Assembly (NCBI GenBank): GCA_958450325.1
Contig: OY288246.1
Location: 37,504,544 to 37,568,543 of the forward strand
Direction: 5' to 3'
Length of the DNA: 64,000 bases
DNA from: Agrostemma githago
Taxonomy: Eukaryota; Streptophyta; Magnoliopsida; Caryophyllales; Caryophyllaceae
Under the pieces are notes generated by a model that made no database searches, was not told where the DNA came from, and worked only from the letters and a program-made list of their open reading frames with translations. This document shows positions 44,068 through 55,209 of the stretch, piece by piece. Every line of letters begins with the position of its first letter. The stretch's first letter is position 1. Position numbers and translations under genes: made by a program.

Positions 44068-44522
44068 CTCACATGGGAGCTGAATAAAGGAGTAAAGAAG
44101 TCAAGGTTGATTATGGGCTGATTGATAACTTCGTATTTAGCTCCATGTTCACATGGTGTGTACACTCAAGCTTTGTTGTTAGCTCCATGTTCACACAAGG
44201 TTCCACGGCTGGTTACTCTTGGTGAAGCTTTGGTTTTAACTCCCTAGCTTTGGTTGTAGCTCCTTGTTTACATCTCTTTGTTTTTAGCTCCCAACCTTGT
44301 AATTAGCTCCGTGTTCACATAAGGGTCACTTTGTTTTTGTCACCCTAAACCAACCGGTTTAAGGACTCTTGTAGGCTATATATAGCCGGTCATTTGAAGG
44401 AATAAACAACATCCAATTTGCAAATTAAAACTTGAGTAAAGCTAAGCTTGCTGTTTCGTCCTTGTAGTTTACAAGACAAAGTCTAGAGTGAGTCGCGTTA
44501 CAAGCTCTAAACTCGCTATTTC
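43947..44522 (+). repeat. 3' LTR of element M, first piece
   Basis: 576 bp; interrupted by element N after atttc (44518-44522). Confidence 0.93.
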
Positions 44523-45407
44523 TGATCCGAATCAAGGAGCTACCAATACAAGTAAGGAAGTTCTAAAGAGCTCATCTAAAGTCTACTAGCTCCTACTTAA
44601 GCTTAGGCCAGCTACATTAGCAATAATAAGTAGTCATCTTCAATAAATGGAGCTAGCTCGAATTTGAGCTGGATAAAGGAGCAACTAATCAAGGTAAAGT
44701 GAAGACATTAACTAAGGGTCACAATCATTCAAGCATGAGTAATGGACTGAAGTTAAGAAGGTCTTAGAGCTGGTTGTATTCTCATGGTACACGGTCCAAA
44801 GGCTCTCTTGTTAGCCTTGTTTTTGGCTCCATGTTCACACCTTTGCCGCGCCTCATTACTCCCACTCAAGCCTTGTTTTCATCTCCTTGTTCACATAAGA
44901 AGACCACGGCTGATTACTCTTCACTTAGCATAGTTGTTAGCTCCAAGTTCACACCACTTTGTTATTAGCTCCAACTTTGTAATTAGCTCCATGTTCACAT
45001 AGTTTTAGTCTTTGTTTTTGTCACCCTAAACCAACCGGTTTAAGGGCTCTTGTAGGCTATAAATAGCCGGTCATTTTGAAGGAAAAACATCATCCAATTT
45101 GCAAATTAAAACCCAAGTAAAAGTTAAGCTTTGAAGCTTCCTTTTGTTTCGTCTTTGTAGTTTACAAGACAAGGTCTAGAGTGAGTCGCGTTACAAGCTC
45201 TAAACTCGCTATTTCAATCGAGTGTTTGATCTAGCAACCGCTTTGTTGAAGTATAGGTCTACTTCACCTAGCATACTATCCTTTGGTTACGGTTTATTCA
45301 TCCTCAAACTATCTTTACCTTCTGTTTTGGTTACTTGTTTCACGTCCATTTCAGTTTACTAATCATACCTCTCATTCTTGTTTCAAAGTTCATATCAACT
45401 CACATCA
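44523..45407 (+). repeat. 5' LTR of element N (885 bp)
   Basis: TGATCCGAAT to AACTCACATCA; PBS at 45412-45428. Confidence 0.93.
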
Positions 45408-45411
45408 TTAG

Positions 45412-45428
45412 TGGTATCAGAGCTTTGG
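45412..45428 (+). other. Primer binding site, tRNA-iMet type (element N)
   Basis: TGGTATCAGAGCTTTGG. Confidence 0.9.
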
Positions 45429-45448
45429 TCATCCATCTAGACGTAAGC

Positions 45449-47617
45449 ATGGCAGGAGTATTGAACTTTGAAGACCCTACCTTCCTGGAACAACTAAAGA
45501 AGGCATTGGAGAACTTCCAGCCCAAGAATTCTCGCTTCCAACCAAGGAGGGAACTAGTGGATAGAATCAAGGTAAATGAACTCCCTGAGTTTATTGGTGG
45601 TACTGATCCTGAAGCTTACTTGGAGTGGGAAAGAAACATAGAGAAGCTCTTTGACTTCAAGGATTTGGAGGACGAAGAGAGGTGCAAATACACCATCCTA
45701 AAGCTAAGCAAAGGGGCTTCCCTTTGGTATGAAGGGCTTAAGGTACAACGCACCAGAAGTGGGAAGGGTAAGATTACTTCTTGGGATTCCTTAAAACGTA
45801 AATTACGTAAGAGGTATGTCCCAACTACGCACAAATTATCCTTATACAAAAAGATTGCTAACCTGGTGCAAGGTAAAATGAGTGTTAGTGAATACATAGA
45901 CGAGTTTGAGAACTTGGTTTTAATGGGAGAAGTAGAGGAAAATGAAGAAATAAAAATGGCTAGATTCTTACGTGGATTAATCCGTAGTATAGCCAATACA
46001 GTTGATTTGTGTCCTTATTCTGATTTTGATACATTGTGTGGGTTGTGTCTAAAAATTGAGGCGCAAGGGAAGGGAAGACATGAGGGTGAGTCTAGTAAGA
46101 GTCATACTTGGTCTCGGATGGATGATAGCAATAGAGTCAATCCTACTAGTTCTAATCAACCCCTTATTGTTAAGACTAACCCAGCTCCCCCACCTCAGTC
46201 TACCCCCAAAACATCCACTGAAACTAGTCTATCTAAGGTACGTTGTTTCAAATGTCAAGGGTTTGGTCACTTCAAAAACGCTTGTCCTAACAAAAGAGTT
46301 GTAACCTTAAGGGAAGTAATCACAGTTAGGGATGAGTTATGGGAGGAGGAACAACGTATAGGGGCTGTTTTTAATGTCAATGAGGGAGAGGAAGAAGAGG
46401 AAGAAGATATTGAGGCTTATGAACCCCCGGATTATGACACACTTCTAGTCCTTCGTACTCTACATACTAACCCAATTCAACAAGACACTGAACAAAGAGA
46501 CCAACTGTTTCATACTAAGTGTCAAGTGAAAGATAAATGGTGTAGTCTAATCATCGATGGAGGTAGTTGTACCAACGTTGCCTCAACTGAAATGGTGGAC
46601 AAACTAGGTCTAGCTACTACCAATCACCCTAACCCTTATGCCTTACATTGGTTAAACAACGGGAACAAGGTAAGGGTCACTAAACAAGTGAGGGTTGGAT
46701 TAACCATGGGTTCTTACATTGATGAGGTTTTGTGTGATGTAATTCCTATGGATGCTTGTCACATACTTTTAGGCCGTCCTTGGCAGTTTGATAGGGACGT
46801 AGTTCACCATGGGAGGAGGAATGAGTATGAATTGAATGATAAAGGGAAGAAAATTATACTCAAACCCATGGCACCTCAAAGCGTGTGTAGCATGTTAGCA
46901 AATAGAGTCGGAAAACCCAGCCTCTCAATGTTTGCTAGTAAAATTGTAGAAATGCATACTTTAGACAAAGGAAAGCTGGATGCCACCAAGGAAGAGCCAA
47001 TCAAGATTGAAAGTGGCAGTGAAGGGACGCCATTTGAAGAGTGGCGAAAGGAACCAGGTGTTGTTATCTCTAATGGAACACCCTCCTATATGATACCTAG
47101 GAAAGATCCTGAGATCTTAAGGTATGTAGAAGGTAAGGGCAAAGACATGGTCTACGCGTTGTCTTGTAACAACACGCATACAACCAGAATTGGAATTGAG
47201 GATTGGAAGGACTACTACTCCATGGAGACTGAAGTACTGGCCAAACACAAGACTAACTCTTGTAGTACTTTTGATGAGCTTAGTTTGCAGGTGAGACTTC
47301 CTTCTAAAGGCAACCTCCTTTGCACCCCAAGGCATTCTAACTCAGGATACATAATGAGAGCAGCCTACAAAGGAGAGCACAACAAAAACAGAAGTACAAG
47401 GCCCTACATAAGGGATGACTTGTCTTTGGCTAACGTAAGTATGGAGGAGTTCCCAAACCAAGGAAAGAGCAAATGGAAGTCACAACCAGAAGTTCCGCAC
47501 AAAGTTGACATTTCAGAATTGAGGACAATTCCTTGTCAAGGGGGAGGAGATGATCCGAATCAAGGAGCTACCAATACAAGTAAGGAAGTTCTAAAGAGCT
47601 CATCTAAAGTCTACTAG
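45449..47617 (+). CDS. Gag-protease with compressed pol remnant, open frame (722 aa)
   Basis: The ATG at 45449 (MAGVLNFEDPT) was chosen as in element C; an in-frame ATG further up (45335) lies in the LTR. Gag has DPEAYLEWER, SLWYEGLKV and MSVSEYIDEFENL. The CCHC knuckle is CFKCQGFGHFKNAC and protease has LIIDGGSC. Beyond protease the sequence parallels element C (DWKDYYSMETEVLAKHK), with an extra in-frame deletion before VDISELRTIPCQGGGDD: the block with YKLKLPDEYGVQAT is missing. The frame crosses the PPT (47538-47550) and stops in the 3' LTR. No RT, RNase H or integrase core. Confidence 0.93.
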   Translation: MAGVLNFEDPTFLEQLKKALENFQPKNSRFQPRRELVDRIKVNELPEFIGGTDPEAYLEWERNIEKLFDFKDLEDEERCKYTILKLSKGASLWYEGLKVQRTRSGKGKITSWDSLKRKLRKRYVPTTHKLSLYKKIANLVQGKMSVSEYIDEFENLVLMGEVEENEEIKMARFLRGLIRSIANTVDLCPYSDFDTLCGLCLKIEAQGKGRHEGESSKSHTWSRMDDSNRVNPTSSNQPLIVKTNPAPPPQSTPKTSTETSLSKVRCFKCQGFGHFKNACPNKRVVTLREVITVRDELWEEEQRIGAVFNVNEGEEEEEEDIEAYEPPDYDTLLVLRTLHTNPIQQDTEQRDQLFHTKCQVKDKWCSLIIDGGSCTNVASTEMVDKLGLATTNHPNPYALHWLNNGNKVRVTKQVRVGLTMGSYIDEVLCDVIPMDACHILLGRPWQFDRDVVHHGRRNEYELNDKGKKIILKPMAPQSVCSMLANRVGKPSLSMFASKIVEMHTLDKGKLDATKEEPIKIESGSEGTPFEEWRKEPGVVISNGTPSYMIPRKDPEILRYVEGKGKDMVYALSCNNTHTTRIGIEDWKDYYSMETEVLAKHKTNSCSTFDELSLQVRLPSKGNLLCTPRHSNSGYIMRAAYKGEHNKNRSTRPYIRDDLSLANVSMEEFPNQGKSKWKSQPEVPHKVDISELRTIPCQGGGDDPNQGATNTSKEVLKSSSKVY
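47538..47550 (+). other. Polypurine tract of element N
   Basis: aagggggaggaga directly before the 3' LTR. Confidence 0.88.
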
Positions 47618-48435
47618 CTCCTACTTAAGCTTAGGCCAGCTACATTAGCAATAATAAGTAGTCATCTTCAATAAATGGAGCTAGCTCGAATTTGAGCTGG
47701 ATAAAGGAGCAACTAATCAAGGTAAAGTGAAGACATTAACTAAGGGTCACAATCATTCAAGCATGAGTAATGGACTGAAGTTAAGAAGGTCTTAGAGCTG
47801 GTTGTATTCTCATGGTACACGGTCCAAAGGCTCTCTTGTTAGCCTTGTTTTTGGCTCCATGTTCACACCTTTGCCGCGCCTCATTACTCCCACTCAAGCC
47901 TTGTTTTCATCTCCTTGTTCACATAAGAAGACCACGGCTGATTACTCTTCACTTAGCATAGTTGTTAGCTCCAAGTTCACACCACTTTGTTATTAGCTCC
48001 AACTTTGTAATTAGCTCCATGTTCACATAGTTTTAGTCTTTGTTTTTGTCACCCTAAACCAACCGGTTTAAGGGCTCTTGTAGGCTATAAATAGCCGGCC
48101 ATTTTGAAGGAAAAACATCATCCAATTTGCAAATTAAAACCCAAGTAAAAGTTAAGCTTTGAAGCTTCCTTTTGTTTCGTCTTTGTAGTTTACAAGACAA
48201 GGTCTAGAGTGAGTCGCGTTACAAGCTCTAAACTCGCTATTTCAATCGAGTGTTTGATCTAGCAACCGCTTTGTTGAAGTATAGGTCTACTTCACCTAGC
48301 ATACTATCCTTTGGTTACGGTTTATTCATCCTCAAACTATCTTTACCTTCTGTTTTGGTTACTTGTTTCACGTCCATTTCAGTTTACTAATCATACCTCT
48401 CATTCTTGTTTCAAAGTTCATATCAACTCACATCA
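47551..48435 (+). repeat. 3' LTR of element N (885 bp)
   Basis: Nearly identical to 44523-45407; followed by TSD atttc. Confidence 0.93.
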
Positions 48436-48631
48436 ATTTCAATCGAGTGTTTGATCTAGCAACCGCTTTGTTGAAGTATAGGTCTACTTCACCTAGCATA
48501 CTATCCTTGGTTATGGTTTATCCTTCCTTAAACTATCCTTTCTTTCTGTTTTGGTTACTCATACACGTTCCATTTCAGAATACTAATCCTACTTCATATT
48601 CTTGTTTCAAAGTTCATACCAACTCACATCA
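48436..48631 (+). repeat. 3' LTR of element M, second piece
   Basis: Resumes with atttcaatcgag and ends ACTCACATCA, followed by TSD ctcac in element F. Confidence 0.93.
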
Positions 48632-49089
48632 CTCACTACATGTTGGACGCTCCCTTGCATCTTTGGCCAAAAGAAGTGCTCTTTTAAGACCTCCAATGTT
48701 CTTGTGATGCCAAAATGACCCGCCAATCCTCCCCCATGAGCTTCCCTAACCAGCAACTCTCTGATGGGATGTTTGGGAACACAAAGTCGATTTCCCTTGA
48801 AAAGAAATCCTTCCTGCAAAACAAACTCGTCAAAGGCTCCCTCCTTGCATTTGGTGAAAGCTTCACCAAAATCAGCGTCATTTTTGTAGTAATCCTTTAG
48901 AGTTTCAAATCCAAGCAATCTAACATCCAAAGTACACAATAGAGTGTAGCGGCGGGATAATGCATCAGCCACCACGTTACTTTTACCGTCCTTGTTTTTG
49001 AAGAGAAATGAAAGGATTGCAAGAATTCCACCCACTTGGCATGCCTTGGACTTAGTTTTTGTTGGCCATTGATGTACTTTAGGGACTCA
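48632..49089 (-). pseudogene. Element F RNase H end and integrase zinc domain
   Basis: This piece of F lies between M and solo LTR L. It encodes GKSNVVADALSRRYTLLCTL, LKDYYKNDADFGEAFTKCKE, LFKGNRLCVPKHPIRELLV and HFGITRTLEVLKEHFFW. Near 48990-49000 a short deletion (cttgtttttgaagag instead of cttgtactttgaagag) breaks the frame. Confidence 0.88.
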
Positions 49090-49847
49090 TGATGTGAGTT
49101 AAGATGAACTTTGAAACAACAACGTGAAGATAAGTAGTATTCTGAAAATGAACGTAAACAAAGTAACCAAAACAGATTGTAAGGATGAATAAACCGTAAC
49201 CAAAGGATAGTATGCTTAGTGAAGTAGACCTATACTCCAACAAAGCGGGTGCTAAATCAAACACGCGATTGAAGTAGCGAGTTTAGAGCTTGTAACGCGA
49301 CTAACTCTAGACTTTGTCTTGTAAGCAACAAGGACGTAAAAGAAAGCTTAGCTTTACTCAGTTTTTTGATATCAATATTGGATCCTTATTCATTCAAGTA
49401 GATGGCTATATATAGCCTACAAAATGACCCTAAAACCGGCTGGTCAAGGGTGACAAAAACAAAGCTACATGGTGACAAAAACAAAGCTACATGGTGACAA
49501 AAACAAAGCTACATGGTGACAAAAACAAAGCTTAAACCTATGTGAACTAGCAGATAAAAACAAAGCTTAACAAGGAGCATGTGGACGCGGCACCATGTGA
49601 ACTAGGAGCCAAAAACAAAGCTTGAGGACGTGCACACTATGTGAACATAGCCATAGTGTGAACCCAAGTTAATGCCTTCATAAGACCTTGACTTATTTGC
49701 TCCTTTATTCGTCCATACACGAGCTAGCTCACCATTTGAAGTAGGCACACTACTAAGCTAGTAGGAGGTGCTAATGTGGCTTGACTTGGTCCATTAGGAG
49801 CTAGTGTTACTTCATTGAATTCTTTGGTATCTCCTTCATTCGGATCA
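49090..49847 (-). repeat. Solo LTR L (758 bp) in element F
   Basis: TGATGTGAG to CGGATCA with TSD actca (49085-49089 and 49848-49852) and no interior, so it arose by LTR-LTR recombination. It carries a 22-bp tandem array at 49449-49533. Confidence 0.93.
49449..49533. repeat. 22-bp tandem repeat in solo LTR L, about four copies
   Basis: ggtgacaaaaacaaagctac plus at is repeated about four times. The unit is present once or twice in other LTRs of the family. Confidence 0.88.
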
Positions 49848-49852
49848 ACTCA

Positions 49853-52632
49853 TGATCTGAATGGAGAATAAAGTGGTTAGTACGAAGATAATGACTCCAA
49901 TGATCAAGAGCTCTTACTATGGCATAGAATTCTTTGTCATAGGTGCAATAGTTCAGCCTTGCTCCATTGAGTTTTTCTGAAAAATATGCAATGGGGCGCC
50001 TATTTTGCACGAGAACAGCACCAATTCCCACTCCACTAGCATCACATTCAACCTCAAATGGTTGAGAGAAATCAGGAAGAGCTAGAATAGGAGCGGAACA
50101 CTACTTATCCTTGATGGCTTCAAAAGCATCTTGGGCAGCTTTGGACCAAACGAACGCACCCTTCTTCAAGCATTCGGTGATAGGACTTGTGATGGTACTA
50201 AAGTCCTTAATGAACCTTTTGTAGAAGGAAGCCAACCCATGGAATGATCTTACCTCCGTAATGGTGGAAGGGATTGGCCAAGTACAGATGGATTCTACCT
50301 TGGTTTGATCAACGGATACTCCATCTTTGGACACCACATAGCCAAGGAACACCACACTTTCTACAAAGAAAGCACACTTCTCCTTCTTGTCAAAGAGTTG
50401 TTGCTTGCGAAGTGTTGTAAATAGCAGCCTTAAGTGCTCCATATGCTCCGCCAAAGACCTACTGTAAACAAGAATATCATCCAAATAAACCACAATGAAT
50501 TGACCAAGATAGGCCTTGAGTACTTCATTCATTAGTCTCATGAATGTGCTTGGAGCGTTGGTGAGGCCAAAAGGCATGACCGTCCATTCATAGAGCCCAT
50601 GCTTGGTCTTGAAAGCTGTCTTCCACTCATCCCCTTCTCTCATTCTAATTTGATGATACCCACTTCTTAAGTCGATTTTGGAGAAGATCACAGCCCCATG
50701 AAGCTCATCCAACATATCATCCAATCTTGGAATAGGAAATCTATATTTGATGGTAATGTTGTTAACTGCCCTACTATCCACACACATTCTCCAAGTTCCA
50801 TCTTTCTTAGGTACCAAGAGGACTGGAACAGCACAAGGACTAAGGCTTTCACGCACATACCCTCGACTCATTAACTCATCAATTTGTCTTTGTAGTTCCT
50901 TAGTCTCCTCTGGATTACACCTATAGGCTGCCTTATTTGGTAAGGCTGCTCCTGGAACGAGGTCGATTTGGTGTTCTATGCCTCGAATAGGTGGTAAACC
51001 AGCTGATAATTCCTCAGGGAAAACGTCCTCAAACTCGTGTAACAATTCCTCAAATGGCTTTCCCCCAAGCCCATTCTCAACTCCTAAGGGTTCCTCTCTA
51101 GCAACCATGACAAAGACACGTTCCCCCCCTTGTAAAGCCTGTTCTACTTCACTCTCACTAGCAAATATGGTGAGGTTAGGCTTCTTAGTTTTGTTGGCTT
51201 CCATAGCTCTAACAGCTTGAGGAGTCATGGGTTTTAGAACGATTTTCTTTCCCCTATCCCTTAACTCGTATTCATTCTTCCTCCCATGGTGTACTACATC
51301 CCTATCAAACTGCCAAGGACGTCCCAAAAGTATATGACACGCATCCATAGGAATGACATCACATAAAACCTCATCGACATAAGACCCCATGGTTAAGCCT
51401 ACCCTTACTTGCTTAGTGACCCTTACTTTGTTTCCATCGTCCAAACAATGTAGTGCATACGGTCTAGGGTGACTAGTGGTGGTTAGGCCTAGTTTAGTTA
51501 CCATTTCAGTTGAGGCAACATTTGTGCAACTACCCCCATCTATGATCAAGCTACACCATGTGTTGTTAACTTGACACTTAGTGTGGAAGAGTTGATCCCT
51601 TTGTTCAGTGTTGTGTGGGATGGGGTTGGCATGAAGTGTACGTAGTACCAAAACAGTATCATATGTTGGGGGTTCATAGTCCTCTCTTTCTTCATCCTCT
51701 TCTTCCTCTCCATCATTAAACACAACCCCTATGCGTTGCTCCTCCTCCCACATCTCCTCTCTAAAAGGCATTATTTCTCTCAAGGTAACGACTCTCTTAT
51801 TAGGACACGCATTTTTATAGTGACCAAAACCTTGACATTTGAAGCAACATACCTTGGACAAACTAGTTTCAGTGGGTGTCTTATTTGTGGGTTGAGTCGG
51901 GTTACTCTTAATGGAAAGGGGTTGATTAGTGTTAACTGAATTTGTCTTGTTACTCCCCTCACCTCGTGACCAAGTATGACTCCTACTAGACTCATTTTCA
52001 TACTTAGTTTTCCCTTGAGCCTCAATTTTTAAACATAACCCACATAAAGTATCAAAATCAGAATATGGACACAAATCAACCGTATTAGCAATACTACGAT
52101 TTAACCCACGTAAGAACCTAGCCATTTTTATCTCTTCGTTTTCTTCTACTTCTCCCATTAGTACCAAGTTCTCAAACTCCTCAATGTACTCACTAACACT
52201 CATTCTTCCTTGTACAAGATTAGCAATCTTTTTGTATAAGGATAACTTATGTGTAGTTGGAACATACCTCTTACGTAGCTTACGTTTTAAGGACCCCCAA
52301 GAAGAAATCTTACCCTTTCCATCCCTGGTACGTTGTATTTTCAGCCCTTCATACCAAAGGGAAGCCCCTTTGCTGAGCTTCAGAATTGCATACTTGCACC
52401 TCTCCTCGTCCTCCAAGTCTTTGAATTCAAAAAGCTTCTCCATGTTTCTTTCCCATTCCAAATAGACTTCAGGATCAGTACCTCCATTGAACTCAGGAAA
52501 TTCGTTCACTTTGATCTTGTCCACCGGCTCTCTTCTTGCTTGGAAACGGGAATTTATGGGCTGGTAGTTCTCCAATGCTTTCTTTAGGTGTTCCAAGAAG
52601 TTGGGGTCGTCAAAGTTCAATCCTCCTGCCAT
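49853..52632 (-). pseudogene. Element F polyprotein: Gag-PR-RT-RNase H start, one nonsense codon
   Basis: The ATG at 52632 (MAGGLNFDDPNF) opens 843 uninterrupted codons. Gag has DPEVYLEWER, SLWYEGLKI and MSVSEYIEEF; the zinc knuckle is CFKCQGFGHYKNAC; protease has LIIDGGSCTNVAS; RT has SKIDLRSGYHQI and YLDDILVYS. At 50101-50103 a TAG replaces the Leu codon of KLCSAPIL; the frame then continues through RNase H (VECDASGVG, FYAIVRALDHWSHYL) to solo LTR L. This shows the ancestral order of the family, Gag and Pol in one frame, and is the reference from which both reduced types can be derived. Confidence 0.92.
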
Positions 52633-52652
52633 GCTTTACGTCTTTAGGAAGA

Positions 52653-52669
52653 CCAAAGCTCTGATACCA
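52653..52669 (-). other. Primer binding site, tRNA-iMet type (element F)
   Basis: TGGTATCAGAGCTTTGG on the minus strand. Confidence 0.88.
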
Positions 52670-52673
52670 CTAA

Positions 52674-53370
52674 TGATGTGAGTTAAGGTGAACTTTGGAC
52701 GAGTAATATGGATGTTGATTGTATTATGAGATGAACAAGCAACAAAACAGAATGAATGGTTGTTTGTAAGGATGATAGAACCGTAACCAAGGAATAGTAT
52801 GCTTAGTGAGATAGACCTATACCTCAACAAAGCGGGTGCTAATTCAAACACTTGATTGAAATAGCGAGTATAGAGTTTGTAACGCGACTCACTCTAATAC
52901 TTTGTCTTGTAAGCTACAAGGACGAAAGGAAAAGCTTAGCTTTACTCAGTTTCGTTTTGTGAAAATTGGATGCCTTTATTCATCAAACTGATGGCTATAT
53001 ATAGCCTACAAAACGTCCCAAACCAGAATGGTCAAGGGTGATACAAACAAAGCTTAAGGTGATAAAAACAAAGCTTAAGAAAAGAACTTAGACGAGGTAA
53101 GCATGTGAACACAATCAGCCTCTAATCAGCCTACTAACTCCGGTGCACATGCCTTGCTTGAATGAGTGTGAACCCAAGTTAATGCATTCATATGGTCTTG
53201 ACTAATTGCTCTTTTACTCGGTCCAAGTAGATGTTTGCACAAGCTAGTCCACCACTTGAAGAAGGCACACTACTAGACTTAAAGGAGGTGCTAAGGTGGT
53301 TGGACTAGGACCATTTGGAGCTAGTGTGACTTCATTGAATTCTTGGTTTGTTGCTTCTTCATTCGGATCA
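52674..53370 (-). repeat. 5' LTR of element F (697 bp)
   Basis: Same length as the left LTR; ends CGGATCA followed by TSD cctcc. Confidence 0.93.
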
Positions 53371-55028
53371 CCTCCTCATAACTCAGAGAATCATCAAACT
53401 GAATCGTCTCGGGTTCAATGATGTGAGACGATTCACTCAAGTATTTCCTCAACTGGGAAACATGAAACACATTATGGACTTTATCGAGGGTTGGGGTAAG
53501 TGCTAACCGATACGCCACCTCCCCTATCCTATCCAGAATTTCATACGGCCCAATAAACTTTTGACTCAACTTGCCCTTCTTCCCGAACCTCATAACCCCT
53601 CATAAGTGACACTTTCAGTAATACCTTGTCACCCACAGCGAACCCAACCTCTCGGCGGTGGAGATCAGCATAGCTCTTTTGACGATCCTGTGCTGCTCGC
53701 ATGTTCTGTCGGATTACATGTACCTTCTCGATCATCTCCTGAATCATGTGGGGACCCAGCACTACTGCATCAGCCTTCTCGTCCCAACATACCGGGCTCC
53801 TACACTTCCTCCCATATAAAGCTTCAAACGGGGCCATATGGACGCTAGCATGATAGCTAGCTGTTGTTGTAAGAGAACTCAATCCAATCCAGTCGATCCT
53901 CCCACGAACCCCGAAATTCCAAAGCACGGGTTCGCAACATGTCTTCCAAAGTCTGTATGGTTCGTTCTGTCTTACCGTCAGTCGCAGGGTGAAAGGTTGT
54001 ACTCATATTCAATTGTGTACCCAAGGATTCCTGCAGCTCCTGCCAAAATTTCGATATAAACCTCGAATCACGATCTGACACAATGTCCTTAGGTACTCAA
54101 TGTAATTTCAGAACATGCCTCCTATAAGCCATTGCTAGCTCAGCCTTACTCCACATATCCTGCATTGGCACGAAGTGAGCCGACTTGGTGAGTCGATCTA
54201 CTATCACCCAAATCGTATTATTTCCCTTTGGGGTTCTCGGCAAACCGACAATGAAATCCACGGAAATGGAGTCCCACTTCCACTCAGGTACCTTTAAGGG
54301 TTGCAGCTTACCCTGTGGTCGTTTGTGTTCACTCTTGACCTTCTGACAAGTCAGACATCTGGACACAAACTCGGCCAACTCTCTGTTCATGTTCTCCCAC
54401 CAGAATGTCTTCTTCAGGTCCTTATACAACTTGTCCCCACCCGGATGTACCAAGTAAGGACTACAATGCGCCTCGGTCATGATTTCCTCCTTAAATCTCC
54501 TCCTTCCGGCACCCACCACCTATCATTGAACCTGAGACTCCCGTCTGGGTGAATGGTGAGATTTGAGGGTTCACCTCTCTCAATACGGGCTCGCCACATT
54601 AGGTACTTCTGATCCAAAAACTGCTCTTCTCGTATTTCGGTGTACAACTCTGGTTGAATCGCCAAGTCCGACATTGCTTCCCCTTTTCTTATCACTTGAA
54701 TCCCCATCTGTTGAACTTCATTCCTTAGCCTCAATCTGGACATATCCAAACTCAGAGAATGTACCGATTTCCTGCTTAGAGCATCGACCACCACGTTTGC
54801 CTTTCCCTCGTGGTACAAAATCTCCATATCATAATCTCCAATCGACTCGATCCATCGCCTCTGCCGCATATTCAACTCCTTCGGTGTGTAAATGTATTTC
54901 CAACTCTTATGGTCTGAAAACACCTTGAATGTTGCCCCATACAGATAATGTCTCCATATTTTCAGAGCAAACACCACTGCCCCAAGTTCTAGGTCATGAG
55001 TTGGGTAGTTCTCTTCGTAAGTCTTCAA
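53371..55028 (-). pseudogene. Tekay-like pol remnant: RNase H and integrase, several breaks
   Basis: Reading from 55028 down: RNase H end (YEENYPTHDLELGAVVFALK, SDHKSWKYIYTPKELNMRQR, KANVVVDALSRK), linker, integrase zinc domain (HCSPYLVHPGGDKLY to CLTCQKVKSEHK), integrase core (ISVDFIVGLP, then VSDRDSRF and TDGKTERTIQ) and C-terminal GKLSQKFIGPYEILDRIGEV and HNVFHVSQLRKYL, reaching LSYEE at the chromodomain boundary. The frame is broken near 54490-54520, by a stop near 54097 (KLH, stop, VPK), near 53860-53925 and near 53590. Motifs HNVFHVSQLRKY and GLPRTPKG are typical of Tekay/Del chromoviruses. RT and protease are absent; the RNase H side is cut by element G. Confidence 0.88.
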
Positions 55029-55172
55029 CTAGCATACTATCCTTGGTTACGGTTTATCCTTCCTTAAAACTATCCTTTCTTTCTGTTTTGGTTACTCATT
55101 CACGTTCCATTTCAGAATACTAATCCATCTTTACATTCTTTTTTCAAAGTTCATATCAACTCACATCATTAG

Positions 55173-55189
55173 TGGTATCAGAGCTTTGG
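55173..55189 (+). other. Primer binding site, tRNA-iMet type (element G)
   Basis: TGGTATCAGAGCTTTGG. Confidence 0.88.
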
Positions 55190-55209
55190 TCATCCATTCA
55201 ACGTGAAGC

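Larger units (their letters stand above)
44523..48435 (+). mobile_element. CRM-like element N, gag-type, non-autonomous, very young
   Basis: 3913 bp, LTRs of 885 bp each, TSD atttc (44518-44522 and 48436-48440). Only one LTR difference was noticed (ccggtcatttt versus ccggccatttt). It is inserted in the 3' LTR of M, in the same orientation, and is a close relative of element C. Confidence 0.95.
39738..48631 (+). mobile_element. CRM-like element M, pol-type, apparently intact, with nested N
   Basis: Inserted in the integrase zinc region of F, opposite orientation, TSD ctcac (39733-39737 and 48632-48636). The 5' LTR is 39738-40504 (767 bp); the 3' LTR is 43947-44522 plus 48441-48631, together 767 bp. 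Without N the element is 4976 bp. About six LTR differences were seen. Confidence 0.95.
38075..53370 (-). mobile_element. CRM-like element F, full gag-pol type, with nested L and M
   Basis: 697-bp LTRs at 38075-38771 and 52674-53370, perfect TSD cctcc (38070-38074 and 53371-53375). Removing M, L and their TSDs leaves about 5.63 kb. It is the only copy here with both Gag and RT. About nine LTR differences were seen, so it is older than M and N. Confidence 0.95.

Noticed and set aside
49449..49533. 22-bp direct repeats as a possible CRISPR array
   Set aside because: Units are head to tail without spacers, inside a plant LTR.
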